A stretch of 14,688 nucleotides of DNA from contig PLTL01000246.1 of NCBI GenBank assembly GCA_003164475.1, forward strand, positions 1 to 14,688, read 5' to 3'. Both the position numbers and the translations under genes were made by a program. Shown piece after piece: positions 1 through 7,389 of this stretch; within the stretch, counting starts at the first letter, position 1, and each line of letters starts with the position of its first letter. Source of the DNA: Candidatus Dormiibacterota bacterium. GTDB lineage: Bacteria; Chloroflexota; Dormibacteria; UBA8260; Bog-877. The notes under the pieces were generated by a model. The model saw only the letters and a program-made list of their open reading frames with translations. It searched no databases and was not told where the DNA came from.

Positions 1-649
1 GGTAGCCCCAGCTGCCGTAGAAGGGGTGCTCCATGACTGGCAGGAACTCCACGTGGGTGAAGCCGGTCTCCACCAGGTGGTGGGCGAGGCGGGGAGCGAT
101 CTCCTCGTAGCCGAGGAACTTGTCCGGGGCATCGGGAGAGCGCATCCAGGAGCCGAGATGCATCTCGTATATGGAGATCGGGGCATCGATCGCAGAACGA
201 GCGGCCCGGCCCGCCATCCAGTCCCCGTCGCCCCATTTGTAAGCCAGGTCCCAGACCACCGATCCGGTCCGTGGGGGACATTCGGAGGCGAAGGCGAAAG
301 GGTCTGCCTTTTCGAGGAGCTCTCCTCCGCCTGTGGTGATGGCGAATTTGTAGACGTCGCCGTGACGCGCGGTTGGGACGACCCCGGCCCAGATCCCCGA
401 GGAGGCCCGAGGGCGCAGTGGGTTGGCGGCGGAGTCCCAGCCGTTGAAGTCCCCGATGACGCTGACGTCCCTGGCACCGGGTGCCCAGACGGCGAACACC
501 GCCCCGTCCGGGCCGATCAGATGGCCGCCGAGCTTCTCCGACAGCCCTGCATGGGTCCCTTCGTTGAAGAGGTAGATGTCGGTTTCGGAGAGTTGCCATG
601 CCGCGGCCGGTCGTGAGCGGGGCGCTGAGCGTCCCCTTCTGGCGGTCAT
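1..649 (-). CDS. glgB: 1,4-alpha-glucan branching enzyme, N-terminal part (runs off the window)
   Basis: GlgB cuts alpha-1,4-glucan chains and re-attaches them as alpha-1,6 branches during cytoplasmic glycogen synthesis. The first 216 codons are visible; the 3' part lies beyond position 1. Residues about 18-36 (WQLSETDIYLFNEGTH) and the following stretch ending VSVIGDFNGWD match the start of GlgB and its CBM48 module. The beginning of the GH13 barrel follows, with ISIYEMHLGSW and THVEFLPVMEHPFYGSWGY at the window edge. The catalytic residues are outside the window. The ATG at 649 gives the usual actinobacterial N-terminus. It has only a weak, distant GAAGG, while a strong GAGGAGG lies 29 bases upstream, in front of an 8-codon leader ORF whose TGA overlaps this ATG. 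It sits 45 nt downstream of malQ and is probably cotranscribed with it. Frame and family are read directly; operon membership is inferred. Confidence 0.95.
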   Translation of the reverse strand, partial: MTARRGRSAPRSRPAAAWQLSETDIYLFNEGTHAGLSEKLGGHLIGPDGAVFAVWAPGARDVSVIGDFNGWDSAANPLRPRASSGIWAGVVPTARHGDVYKFAITTGGGELLEKADPFAFASECPPRTGSVVWDLAYKWGDGDWMAGRAARSAIDAPISIYEMHLGSWMRSPDAPDKFLGYEEIAPRLAHHLVETGFTHVEFLPVMEHPFYGSWGY

Positions 650-672
650 GGTCTGTGCGTGGCCTTCATCAT
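646..672 (-). CDS. 8-codon leader ORF coupled to glgB
   Basis: The only strong Shine-Dalgarno between malQ and glgB (GAGGAGG, 684-678) is 5 nt from a tandem ATGATG at 672. That frame encodes just MMKATHRP and ends in TGA at 648-646, overlapping the glgB ATG (649-647) as ATGA. This arrangement would let ribosomes finishing the leader restart on glgB. The alternatives are a one-base sequence error that hides a glgB start at 672, or direct weak initiation at 649. Too short for homology; translation is inferred from the ribosome binding site only. Confidence 0.45.
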   Translation of the reverse strand: MMKATHRP

Positions 673-677
673 TCGAG

Positions 678-684
678 CCTCCTC
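678..684 (-). promoter_or_regulatory. Strong ribosome binding site ahead of the leader ORF/glgB
   Basis: GAGGAGG is complementary to the 16S rRNA 3' end and lies 5 nt before ATGATG. It falls in the short malQ-glgB gap and is best placed to serve the leader ORF rather than the glgB ATG itself. Confidence 0.6.
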
Positions 685-694
685 GATCTACCCA

Positions 695-2827
695 TCACTC
701 TTCTTCTGGACCTAAGTCCCCGGCACCATCGCCACCGCTCTGCTCGCCCCGGCGGGCGGTGTCGACGCGCCGGAGAATGGCCGCCGGCAGGCTGTGCGGG
801 GCCCGAAGGTCCTCCGGCCATCGCCGGGCCCACCGCCGCCTGAAGTTGCCTTCGGCCGCCCCGGTGCCGGGCCGGTTCTGCGGCTGACGCTCTAGCCAGA
901 GATCTTCGAGGTCGACGACAACTAGCCTCGCCGGTCCGCCGGCCAGGTGGACGAGGATGGCCTGCAGCGCCCTGCCGGGCGAGATCCTCGGTCCGATTGC
1001 GGCGGCCAGAGCGGCCCTGAGGGCGGTTCTCTGAGTTCGCTGTTCCACCGCGGCCGTGGCATCGAGCGTCCCCCGTTGGATCCGATCGTCGATGTCGAGG
1101 CCCGCCCACCAGGACGCGAAAGGGGGGAGATCGTGGGTGGAGATAGATGCCAGAGAGTCTGGTGGTGGGTTGGGGAGGGGGTCGTCGGCGGTGGCGCAGA
1201 GTTGATGGACGTGCGAACGGAGCATCCCGTCCCGGCGCATGGCAACGTGCACGGACGGGGCCACAGTGCCGAGGTCCTCCCCGACAACGGCAGCACCGGC
1301 ACGAGTGGCTTCGAGGACGGCGATGGCCCGGAGCTCGTCCGACCGGTACTCCACGTACGCTCCGCCTGCGGCTGCCATGCCATCCGGGATCCACCACAGC
1401 CGGTGGAGCCCCATCACGTGGTCGATACGGAGTATTGCAGTGTGGCGGAAGGCCTGGCGGAGGACGGCGATCAGGTAGCGGTAGCCGTCCTGGCGGGACC
1501 GCTCGGGGTGGAGAGGGCTGATACCCCACTCTTGCCCGGCAACTTGGAAGCTGTCCGGCGGGGCACCCACTCTGGCGCCGGTGGCGAAGGAATCGGGATG
1601 AGCCCAGGTGTCGAAACCGTCGGGGTGCGAGCCGAGGGGCAGGTCCGCATAGAGACGACCCCGGGTGGCGACCTCGGCCAGTTGGGTGTCCGCGACCCAC
1701 TGGGCGTACCGGTGGTAGCGGGTCCGGCGCTCGTCATCTGCCCCTGCCGGGATCGTTCCCGGGTGGGAGCCTCCCCACTGCCTCCAGGGGCGACCCAGGG
1801 TCTCGGTGGCTGAACGGAAGCGGGCATACGCCTCCACCTCCGGGCGCGCGGCCAGAAAGTCCTCGAGGGCAGTACGCCGGGAGGACGGGTGCGCAGCCAG
1901 GGCGTCGGCCAGCAACTCGAGAACTTGGCGCTTGACTGCCATGGTCGCGGAGGGGTCGGAATTTGCAGCTGAACGCAGGTGGTCCAAGTGGCGGCGGAAG
2001 TCGGCGGAGGCCAGCATCCGGCGCGCCTCAGGGACGATCTCGAGCTCAGGTATCCGCTCGACGTCGATGTACAGCTCGTTCAGAGCCAGTCGGCTGGCCG
2101 GTCGGTAGGGGCTGGCGTCCAACAGCGGTCCGTCGAGGAAGCAGGCAGAGAGGGGCAGGGTACCGACGAATCCCCCACCGAGCTCACCAGCCCAGTCGCC
2201 GATCTCGGCCAGTTCACTGAAGCTCGCGACACCCCAGTCCCTCGCGGTCCGCGCTGCATAAAGGGGCGCGAAGATACCCCAGTCCCGGTCCGGCGCGGGG
2301 ACGTGCCGTGGGGCGGATATGAGCAGTGCCGAGGCGCGGAGGTCGGGGCCCTCCACCTCGAGGTGGTGGTATCCCGGGGGAGCGGCGAAGCGACCGGTGA
2401 GCCGAAATCCGTGCCGCGTCACGGCCACGCCGTCGATCTGCCCGGACTGCGGGGGGCCGCCGAGCAATGACTGCAGTGAAGTGCTGGCGAGGGAGCCGTC
2501 CTCGGCCCGTAGGGACATCTTCACCCGTGTGGGTGCAACGGTGACGGGAAGGGTGAGGTAGTGAAGAGAACGCTCACCCGGCCGCCGGACGATGACCGGC
2601 TCCAGGGAGCGGTGGGTGCGGCCACACACCCCGAGCAGCTCGGCGGCCTGGTCGGGTTGGCTGATCGGTACGCCGATGGCTGCGAGGACTGCAACCAGGG
2701 ACTCGTCTGCCACGTGGACAAGGCCGTTGTCCTGACCCTGGTAGGAGGGTTGCACACCGTTGTGCCGGGCCAGGGCCAGGAGGGGCCTGCGGCCTCGGGC
2801 TCCTGAGGCCCTGTCGTCTGCCACCAC
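695..2827 (-). CDS. malQ: 4-alpha-glucanotransferase (amylomaltase)
   Basis: MalQ moves alpha-1,4-glucan segments between maltodextrins, supplying chains for maltose and glycogen metabolism in the cytoplasm. With a GTG start at 2827 (a second GTG follows) the product is 710 aa, the long form usual in actinobacteria. The N-terminal region begins LLALARHNGVQPSY. The GH77 domain contains SPYRPASRLALNELYID and WGISPL. LRIDHVMGL carries the nucleophile (about D469), VVGEDLGTV the acid/base (about E517), and STHDLPPFASWWAG the third carboxylate (about D566). The C-terminal NRPGT...NFRRR motif closes the domain. The frame stays open upstream to 3067, but that 80-residue extension is Arg/Gly/Pro-rich, unlike MalQ, and antisense-like, so I rejected it. 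GGAG lies just before the GTG, inside the end of the methyltransferase relic, 2 nt away. glgB follows 45 nt downstream. Confidence 0.95.
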   Translation of the reverse strand: MVADDRASGARGRRPLLALARHNGVQPSYQGQDNGLVHVADESLVAVLAAIGVPISQPDQAAELLGVCGRTHRSLEPVIVRRPGERSLHYLTLPVTVAPTRVKMSLRAEDGSLASTSLQSLLGGPPQSGQIDGVAVTRHGFRLTGRFAAPPGYHHLEVEGPDLRASALLISAPRHVPAPDRDWGIFAPLYAARTARDWGVASFSELAEIGDWAGELGGGFVGTLPLSACFLDGPLLDASPYRPASRLALNELYIDVERIPELEIVPEARRMLASADFRRHLDHLRSAANSDPSATMAVKRQVLELLADALAAHPSSRRTALEDFLAARPEVEAYARFRSATETLGRPWRQWGGSHPGTIPAGADDERRTRYHRYAQWVADTQLAEVATRGRLYADLPLGSHPDGFDTWAHPDSFATGARVGAPPDSFQVAGQEWGISPLHPERSRQDGYRYLIAVLRQAFRHTAILRIDHVMGLHRLWWIPDGMAAAGGAYVEYRSDELRAIAVLEATRAGAAVVGEDLGTVAPSVHVAMRRDGMLRSHVHQLCATADDPLPNPPPDSLASISTHDLPPFASWWAGLDIDDRIQRGTLDATAAVEQRTQRTALRAALAAAIGPRISPGRALQAILVHLAGGPARLVVVDLEDLWLERQPQNRPGTGAAEGNFRRRWARRWPEDLRAPHSLPAAILRRVDTARRGEQSGGDGAGDLGPEEE

Positions 2828-2829
2828 CC

Positions 2830-3294
2830 TCAGGCTCCGAGCCGCTCGACGCCGAAGGCGTGTGCCGGGATGCCACTGGGATCGGGCGTGCGAGCACGGG
2901 CCAGCGGGGCTCGCTCCGGCATCGGCTTGACCGCGTCGATCGCCGTGCCGGTTTCCCCCAGGTACCGAGTCTGGGCACCGAGCCCCGCACCGATTTCGAG
3001 GCCGACCATCCCTTGTCGGAGATCGAGCGCGCCCAGGACGTTTGCCCGCGCGGTTCGCAGGTCGCACCGCCCTGGCCAGCTCGCAGCGGCAGCGGCAAGC
3101 TCAGCGCTGCCGGCAGAGATGTCCCCTGCTCCCCCAACGGATTCGAAGATCGTGGCCTCTAGTGTTTCGAGGTGGTGGCCCTTGCCCCCGGCCAGGAGTC
3201 GGCACCCGCTGGTGAGGGTCCGTGGCAACTGACGGAGAGGGCGGCCACAGTGGAAGTAGGCAACTTGCCTGAGAACTGCCATCGCGCCCGCCAT
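2830..3294 (-). pseudogene. Truncated class I SAM-dependent methyltransferase remnant
   Basis: A 154-codon ORF. From about residue 45 onward it resembles the entry to the Rossmann fold of methyltransferases found with sugar/glycosyltransferase clusters. A DISAGSAELAAAAASWPGRCDL segment leads into ARANVLGALDL, then the SAM-binding LEIGAGLGAQTRYLGE and an ARARTPDPSG stretch where family members normally continue for at least 100 more residues. Here the protein stops a few residues later (ERLGA, TGA at 2832-2830). The first ~45 residues do not look like the family. It therefore appears cut at both ends. Its stop lies 2 nt before the malQ GTG, so translation of the relic could still feed ribosomes to malQ. 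Recognition of the SAM motif is firm; the fragment status is inferred from length. Confidence 0.65.
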
Positions 3295-3711
3295 GTTACC
3301 CAGGTGCAGGGGCCAGGCCTGGCCAGGGGAAAGGGGCGATGAGTTCCGTCTCCGCCCCCCGGCATCGATGGCCCGCGACTGGACGGTTCAGGCCAGCAAG
3401 CCGCTCGAGACGGCCGAGAACGAGGAGCACCCGGCTAGTGAGAACCGCGCCGGGCTGACCTGGGCGCCTGTTTCAAGACCCGACGGGGAGGGCGCTGAGG
3501 GGCGCTGCGACGTCGACCCATGGCACATGGCTGGACCGGTCTGGTTCGGCGGCCAGGAATTGGGAGCACACCGCTCACCATTGCCCTGCTCGCCCTGGGA
3601 AGCCCGCGGGCTGGGATGGGAGCGAGGGCCATCCGGCCGCTGTCGGATGGCCCCTGGGAAGTCTTGCGCCAAATCGCCCGCCGGACGCCGGTCCCGGCCT
3701 GCAGTGGGCAG
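3295..3711. other. Gap with no convincing intact gene
   Basis: Open frames here are short, rich in Pro/Ser/Arg and match no family I recognise. The right edge holds the decayed partial copy of the small Cys/His ORF (3698-3740). On the minus strand this stretch separates the membrane gene stop at 3712 from the methyltransferase relic. I see no clear terminator. Confidence 0.5.
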
Positions 3712-3740
3712 CTACCGCAGCATGCTTCTCTGACCTATGG
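3698..3740 (-). repeat. Dispersed repeat copy A: relic of the 9225-9440 Cys/His ORF
   Basis: Shares CCTGCAGTGGGCA (3698-3710) and GCATGCTTCTCT (3720-3731) with 9387-9399 and 9411-9422. The blocks are 9 nt apart here and 11 nt apart in the other copy, with weaker similarity on both sides. Read on minus with two bases restored, it would encode a VREACL-x-V-x-AHCRP-like peptide, matching VREACLGVLAHCRTEP of the other copy. It overlaps the stop and last residues (GQRSMLR) of the membrane gene at 3712. Confidence 0.6.
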
Positions 3741-4344
3741 GGCCGAGGGCTATCTGCCCTGGGTTCGAGATAGGAGCGGTGGCGCCCGAGTGCCCCATCC
3801 AGATCACAGCGTCGGGAGAGACGCGGCGCATGTGCCGTAGTCCCAGAGCGGTGAGGATCAGCATCGCGGCCGCCGGCACGAAGGAGACAATCGACGCGAT
3901 GAAGGCGATCTGCCCGAACATCCCGTAGCCGTAGGCCTCGAGCAGCAAGCCGCGCAGGGTCGTGCCCCTGAAGACGATGTTCACCTTGGCGGCGAGGGCG
4001 GCGTTGTTGGGATGGGCCAGAGACTCGGCACTCAGTTGCGCGTAGGTCTTGCCACCGGCGATCCGGTTCAAGTCGGGCAGGATCTTGCCGTTGGCGTAGG
4101 CCTCGGCCTGGGCGCCGGTTAGCACCTCCTCGCCGGCGTACGGGCGAGCGAGCTTGTACACGGGACCCTTGAGGGCGGGGCTGCTGGCGGCAGGGAAGAA
4201 GATCCTCTGGGCCGCCAGCTGGCTGCGCACCTGGTTGCTGGTGAAGACGGCTCCCCACATCAGAAGAGCACCGGCCACGATCAGGGCCACCGTCAGCACG
4301 GCTCCCACCGAGCTGAGGGCTGCATCGAAGGCTCTGCGCCGCAT
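3712..4344 (-). CDS. Conserved two-helix membrane protein of unknown function
   Basis: A 210-aa protein beginning MRRRAFDAALSSVGAVLTV. One helix lies at about residues 11-33 and a second at about 141-168. Between them is an extracytoplasmic-looking loop with QLAAQRIFFP, a TGAQAEAYAN element and GGKTYAQLSAESLAHP. I recall this pattern (N-terminal helix, QL.AQ.I.FP, GAQAEAYAN, GGKTY.QLS) as a common uncharacterised family of high-GC bacteria with no assigned function. The start is well supported: GGGAGG lies 7 nt before the ATG at 4344. The last ~8 residues run into the decayed repeat copy A, so the natural C-terminus may have been altered. A hairpin-rich stretch of about 180 nt precedes the gene. 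Confidence 0.8.
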   Translation of the reverse strand: MRRRAFDAALSSVGAVLTVALIVAGALLMWGAVFTSNQVRSQLAAQRIFFPAASSPALKGPVYKLARPYAGEEVLTGAQAEAYANGKILPDLNRIAGGKTYAQLSAESLAHPNNAALAAKVNIVFRGTTLRGLLLEAYGYGMFGQIAFIASIVSFVPAAAMLILTALGLRHMRRVSPDAVIWMGHSGATAPISNPGQIALGPIGQRSMLR

Positions 4345-4345
4345 C

Positions 4346-4530
4346 TGGGTACCTCCCGCGTTCCTAGGCCCGCATCGAGCGGGCCACTTCGCCCACCAGC
4401 CGCCCCGGCCGCTGGTATCGTGGTGGGACTCCGGGAGGACGCAGCTCGCAATCTCCGGAGTGACCGCGAAGCGGTGCCCTCAATCGATTGCTGAGTGAAA
4501 ACACCCGGGTGATTACTCCCGGTTCACTTA
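4346..4530 (-). promoter_or_regulatory. Hairpin-rich 5' leader of the membrane gene
   Basis: Read on minus, 5' to 3', there are five inverted repeats in 165 nt. They are: GTGAA-CCGGG / CCCGG-(5-nt bulge)-TTCAC at 4527-4495; CTCA...TGAG containing the perfect palindrome CAATCGATTG at 4495-4479; ACCGC-TTC-GCGGT at 4475-4463; ACTCCGG...CCGGAGT at 4461-4428; and GGCCCGC-TCGAT-GCGGGCC at 4385-4367. The last ends about 20 nt before the GGGAGG ribosome binding site. I do not recognise a named riboswitch class and no T-run follows any stem. Cis-regulatory function is inference. Confidence 0.4.
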
Positions 4531-4857
4531 TACCACACCGGCACGCCGCGACTGGTGCCACCGCCGCCTCCCGGTTCCCGCCGGGCTCACGGGCAGTCCA
4601 GCGGCCTCACCGAAGCAGTCTTGAGGAACCACCTGGGGGGCCAGGATGAAGGAGTCGCCCACGAGCTTGTGACTCCCGACCGGTGGAGGGTACGGCCGCC
4701 GCCGTCTCCGATGCCGGCGAGGGGTACGGCCCCGCCAGAGCGGGTCAGGCTCCCACCACGGTCGCAGTGTCCGGACCGTGGTCTGGTGCCCCACTGCGAT
4801 GCCGCCGAGCAGGGAGTCCGCGCGCAGGCAGATGGGACAGCCAACTGCCGCGCCCAC
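4528..4857 (-). CDS. Possible small hypothetical protein with a CxxC motif
   Basis: A 109-codon frame starting at GTG with GCPICLRADSLLGG near the N-terminus, vaguely like small zinc-ribbon proteins of actinobacteria. Third positions are G/C-rich, but the middle is Arg/Pro-rich, there is no second Cys pair, and no ribosome binding site precedes the GTG. It lies 32 bp downstream of the EAL gene stop. It could be a decayed zinc-ribbon ORF or chance reading. Confidence 0.25.
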   Translation of the reverse strand: MGAAVGCPICLRADSLLGGIAVGHQTTVRTLRPWWEPDPLWRGRTPRRHRRRRRPYPPPVGSHKLVGDSFILAPQVVPQDCFGEAAGLPVSPAGTGRRRWHQSRRAGVV

Positions 4858-4889
4858 CCGGTGGCAGCTGTGCGGCTCAGGCCGCGGGC

Positions 4890-7061
4890 TCAGTCCCCGC
4901 CTTGAGCTCTGCGGCCGAGCGGGCTCTTGGATGCAGGCTCACGGGCGCCGTCGCGACCGAGCTTTGCTGCGCTGGCCGAGGTCCCCGCGATCAGCGCCTC
5001 CATCGCCTGTGGCCGCCCGTACCAGAATCCCTGCCCGAAGTCGACACCGAGCGCCCGGATGGCGTCGGCCTCACCCCTGGTCTCGACCCCCTCGGCGATC
5101 AGCCGGCACCCGGTGTCTCGGGCGAAGTGGCACATGGCGACCACGACCGCCTCACGGGCCGGGTCGGTGTCGATGCCCCGGATGAGACCTATGTCGAGCT
5201 TAATAAAGTCCGGCCGCAGCTCCAGGATGTGGGCGAAGTTGGCGATCCCGGATCCGGTGTCGTCGACCGCGGTGCGCACCGGTCCCAGGCTGGAGAGCGC
5301 CGCCCTAAAGGTGGGGTAGTCGGTGATGACCTCGTGCTCGGTGATCTCCAGCACCAGGGGGCGGTTGGCCTGGGCCAGGATCTCCCGGACCGGTCCGAGG
5401 TCATCCAGCAGCCGCGGCGACACGTTGACGTTCAGCCAGAGACCCTCGGGCAGTTGCCACCCCGCCTCGATGGCGTCCGACAGCATCGCCAGCTCGAGCT
5501 CCGACCCCACGCCGATGCTCCAGGCGGCCGCGAGGCGGGCGTCAGGGTGCTCGCCATCCAGGAACCGGGTGAGCGCCTCATAGCCGCGGGTCCGGCCATC
5601 GGCGATCTCCACGATCGGCTGAAACAGCAGGGAGTAGGCGTGGGCGTGGATGAGTTTCCCAAGATCAAGGCGCCGCCGGGAGGCGACCCTCTCAGCCTGA
5701 AGGTCAAGGGCAAGCAGGGCAGTGGCGGCGGCCCCGAACTCCGTGACGGCCCGGAGCTGGGCCGCCACCTCTCCCTGGCCAACGCCGTGGAGGGAGCCGA
5801 GTGCCAGCAACCCCAAAGGGGTGGAGCCGTAATGGATCGGTGCACAGGAGAAGCTCTGAGCCCCGGCCAGGGTCATCGCCCTGCCATAGAGGCCGTCCTG
5901 GCTACGCTCCTGCCAGCGCTCCGCCCAGGGGCCGAGCCGCGCCCGCTGAATTAGGTAGCCCGCCCTAGCGCGTGGCAGGTGGTCGCCGGCGGATAGGAAG
6001 AAGTTGTCCGGGGCGTCGATGGCGAGGACGGTGGCATCACTGTCGGCGTCGAACGTGAAGAGGATCGCGAGGTCGACCTCGTTGAGGTTCCGCAGTTCCC
6101 GGCAGATGGCATGGGCAGTGGTTGCGGCCGTGCCACCCGGATCCAGCCTCCCGATCCCGGCGGCCACATCGCGCTGCTGCCGCAACTCACGCTCCATGAG
6201 GATGCGGAGAGCGTGCTCCTCGGTGACGTCATGGCCCAGGATGGCAGCCTGGCTGCGCTCGCCAGCTGAGTCTTCCAGCGGGGTGGCGCTGACCGCGACC
6301 AGGCGATTCTCGCCGGACCGGGTCACGATCTCGGTGATCAGCGGATGCTTCAGGCTGGCGGTCCGCAGCCGCCGGCCCAGCTCCACGGTGCCGTAACCCT
6401 GGGCGCCGGCCGACAGAAGCTCATAGACCGAACAGCCGATCAACTCGTCAGCGGACCAGCCGGTCAGTGCGCTCAGCACCGGGTTCGCGTAGGAGATCTT
6501 GCCGTCGGCGTCGACGGTCGCGGCAAACAGCTCCATGCCGGCGAGCATCCGGCGCAGGTGACCCTGGGCCTGAACCGCTTGGCTCGGGTCGCGGAAGACG
6601 CTGAGGATCCGCCCATCCTCAAGCCGGCGCTGCTGCACATCGAGGTCCACGACCGAGCCATCCCTGCGCCGGCATTTGGCCTCCGAAACTCGCAGGCCGT
6701 CGGTGGCGAGTGCGGCGAGTTGGGCGGCGACCGCCGCCCGGCCTGCCTCCGGGAAGAGGTCCGGGAGTCTCATCCCCAGCAGCTCCTCCTGGGAGTAGCC
6801 AGTGAGTTTGGAGATGGCGGCATTGGTGTCCAAGATCCGGAACGAGTCGCTGCTCATTAGGAGGATCCCGGCGGGGGCCTGCTCGGTGGGAGGCTGGCGG
6901 CGGGCCCCGCTCGCCTCCCGGTGGCTGGCGCCAGCGCTCGGTCGACGGTGCCCCAGCGCCACGACTGGACCGCTTCTACCCACGCCGCCGCCCCCCGCGG
7001 CTGCCGGCTTGGCCCCGCCGCGGGCATGGGTCCGTTCAGCGCGCCGGCGCGCTCGGTCCAT
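4890..7061 (-). CDS. PAS-PAS-GAF-EAL sensor, probable c-di-GMP phosphodiesterase
   Basis: Domain order for the 723-aa reading: PAS at about 60-160 (GILLMSSDSFRILDTNAAISKLTGYS), PAS at about 170-285 (ISYANPVLSALTGWSADELIG), GAF at about 295-450, EAL at about 465-690. The EAL domain keeps E495-A-L, N544/N546 (LNVNVSP), E572 (LEITE), D600-D601, K621 (KLD), E657 (AEGVE) and Q677, so hydrolysis of c-di-GMP to pGpG is expected. There is no GGDEF domain. The usual DDFGTG loop reads DDTGSG here. No transmembrane helix is visible, so it is a cytoplasmic sensor of unknown ligand. The start is uncertain. The ATG at 7061 lacks a ribosome binding site, and the first ~55 residues are Ala/Gly/Arg-rich. An in-frame GTG at 6983 behind a G-rich stretch is an alternative. 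There is no obvious operon partner. Confidence 0.9.
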   Translation of the reverse strand: MDRARRRAERTHARGGAKPAAAGGGGVGRSGPVVALGHRRPSAGASHREASGARRQPPTEQAPAGILLMSSDSFRILDTNAAISKLTGYSQEELLGMRLPDLFPEAGRAAVAAQLAALATDGLRVSEAKCRRRDGSVVDLDVQQRRLEDGRILSVFRDPSQAVQAQGHLRRMLAGMELFAATVDADGKISYANPVLSALTGWSADELIGCSVYELLSAGAQGYGTVELGRRLRTASLKHPLITEIVTRSGENRLVAVSATPLEDSAGERSQAAILGHDVTEEHALRILMERELRQQRDVAAGIGRLDPGGTAATTAHAICRELRNLNEVDLAILFTFDADSDATVLAIDAPDNFFLSAGDHLPRARAGYLIQRARLGPWAERWQERSQDGLYGRAMTLAGAQSFSCAPIHYGSTPLGLLALGSLHGVGQGEVAAQLRAVTEFGAAATALLALDLQAERVASRRRLDLGKLIHAHAYSLLFQPIVEIADGRTRGYEALTRFLDGEHPDARLAAAWSIGVGSELELAMLSDAIEAGWQLPEGLWLNVNVSPRLLDDLGPVREILAQANRPLVLEITEHEVITDYPTFRAALSSLGPVRTAVDDTGSGIANFAHILELRPDFIKLDIGLIRGIDTDPAREAVVVAMCHFARDTGCRLIAEGVETRGEADAIRALGVDFGQGFWYGRPQAMEALIAGTSASAAKLGRDGAREPASKSPLGRRAQGGD

Positions 7062-7389
7062 GCCGACACACTAGGGCTGGGGAATGAAGATGTCGCCATC
7101 ATCTGGATACGACTCGGAAACGTCGGAAGGCAGCCCGCCGCCGCTGTAAGGCGTCGGTTCCGGGAGTCGGGGCGAGGGATCACTCCCTCACAGCTTCTGA
7201 TCCGGTTTCCGCCCTTCGGAGCGGTGGAGCCCCGGAAAGGCTGGCCGATGACTCCCCCAGTCCCCCGAAGCTCAGCTCAGCCGCAGATCCGCTTCCAGAC
7301 TCCGGCCCTGGCCAGCGACCATCGGACGTGGCCCCTCATCCGGCCCCCCTCGTCTCCTCGACCTCCTGCTGGCGTCCTCTCAGCGGGGC
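7062..7389. other. Gap upstream of the EAL gene, with one perfect hairpin
   Basis: No gene is supported on either strand. It contains GAGGGA-TCAC-TCCCTC (7174-7189), a perfect 6-bp stem with a 4-nt loop about 110 nt upstream of the EAL start. It could be an operator or leader stem for that gene, or a transcript end from the decayed ORF to the right. I saw no c-di-GMP riboswitch consensus. Confidence 0.4.

Noticed and set aside
947..1813. 288-codon plus-strand frame
   Set aside because: Lies antisense inside malQ, whose minus frame has clear GH77 catalytic motifs; long antisense frames are expected at this GC content.
2828..3067. N-terminal extension of malQ to 790 aa
   Set aside because: Extension is low-complexity Arg/Gly/Pro, overlaps the methyltransferase relic in another frame, and normal MalQ begins near the GTG at 2827.
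4683..5954. 423-codon plus-strand frame
   Set aside because: Antisense to the EAL domain; composition is Arg/Gly/Pro/Asp-rich and carries no family motif.
7062..7389. c-di-GMP riboswitch upstream of the EAL gene
   Set aside because: Looked for the conserved GEMM core elements on minus and did not find them.
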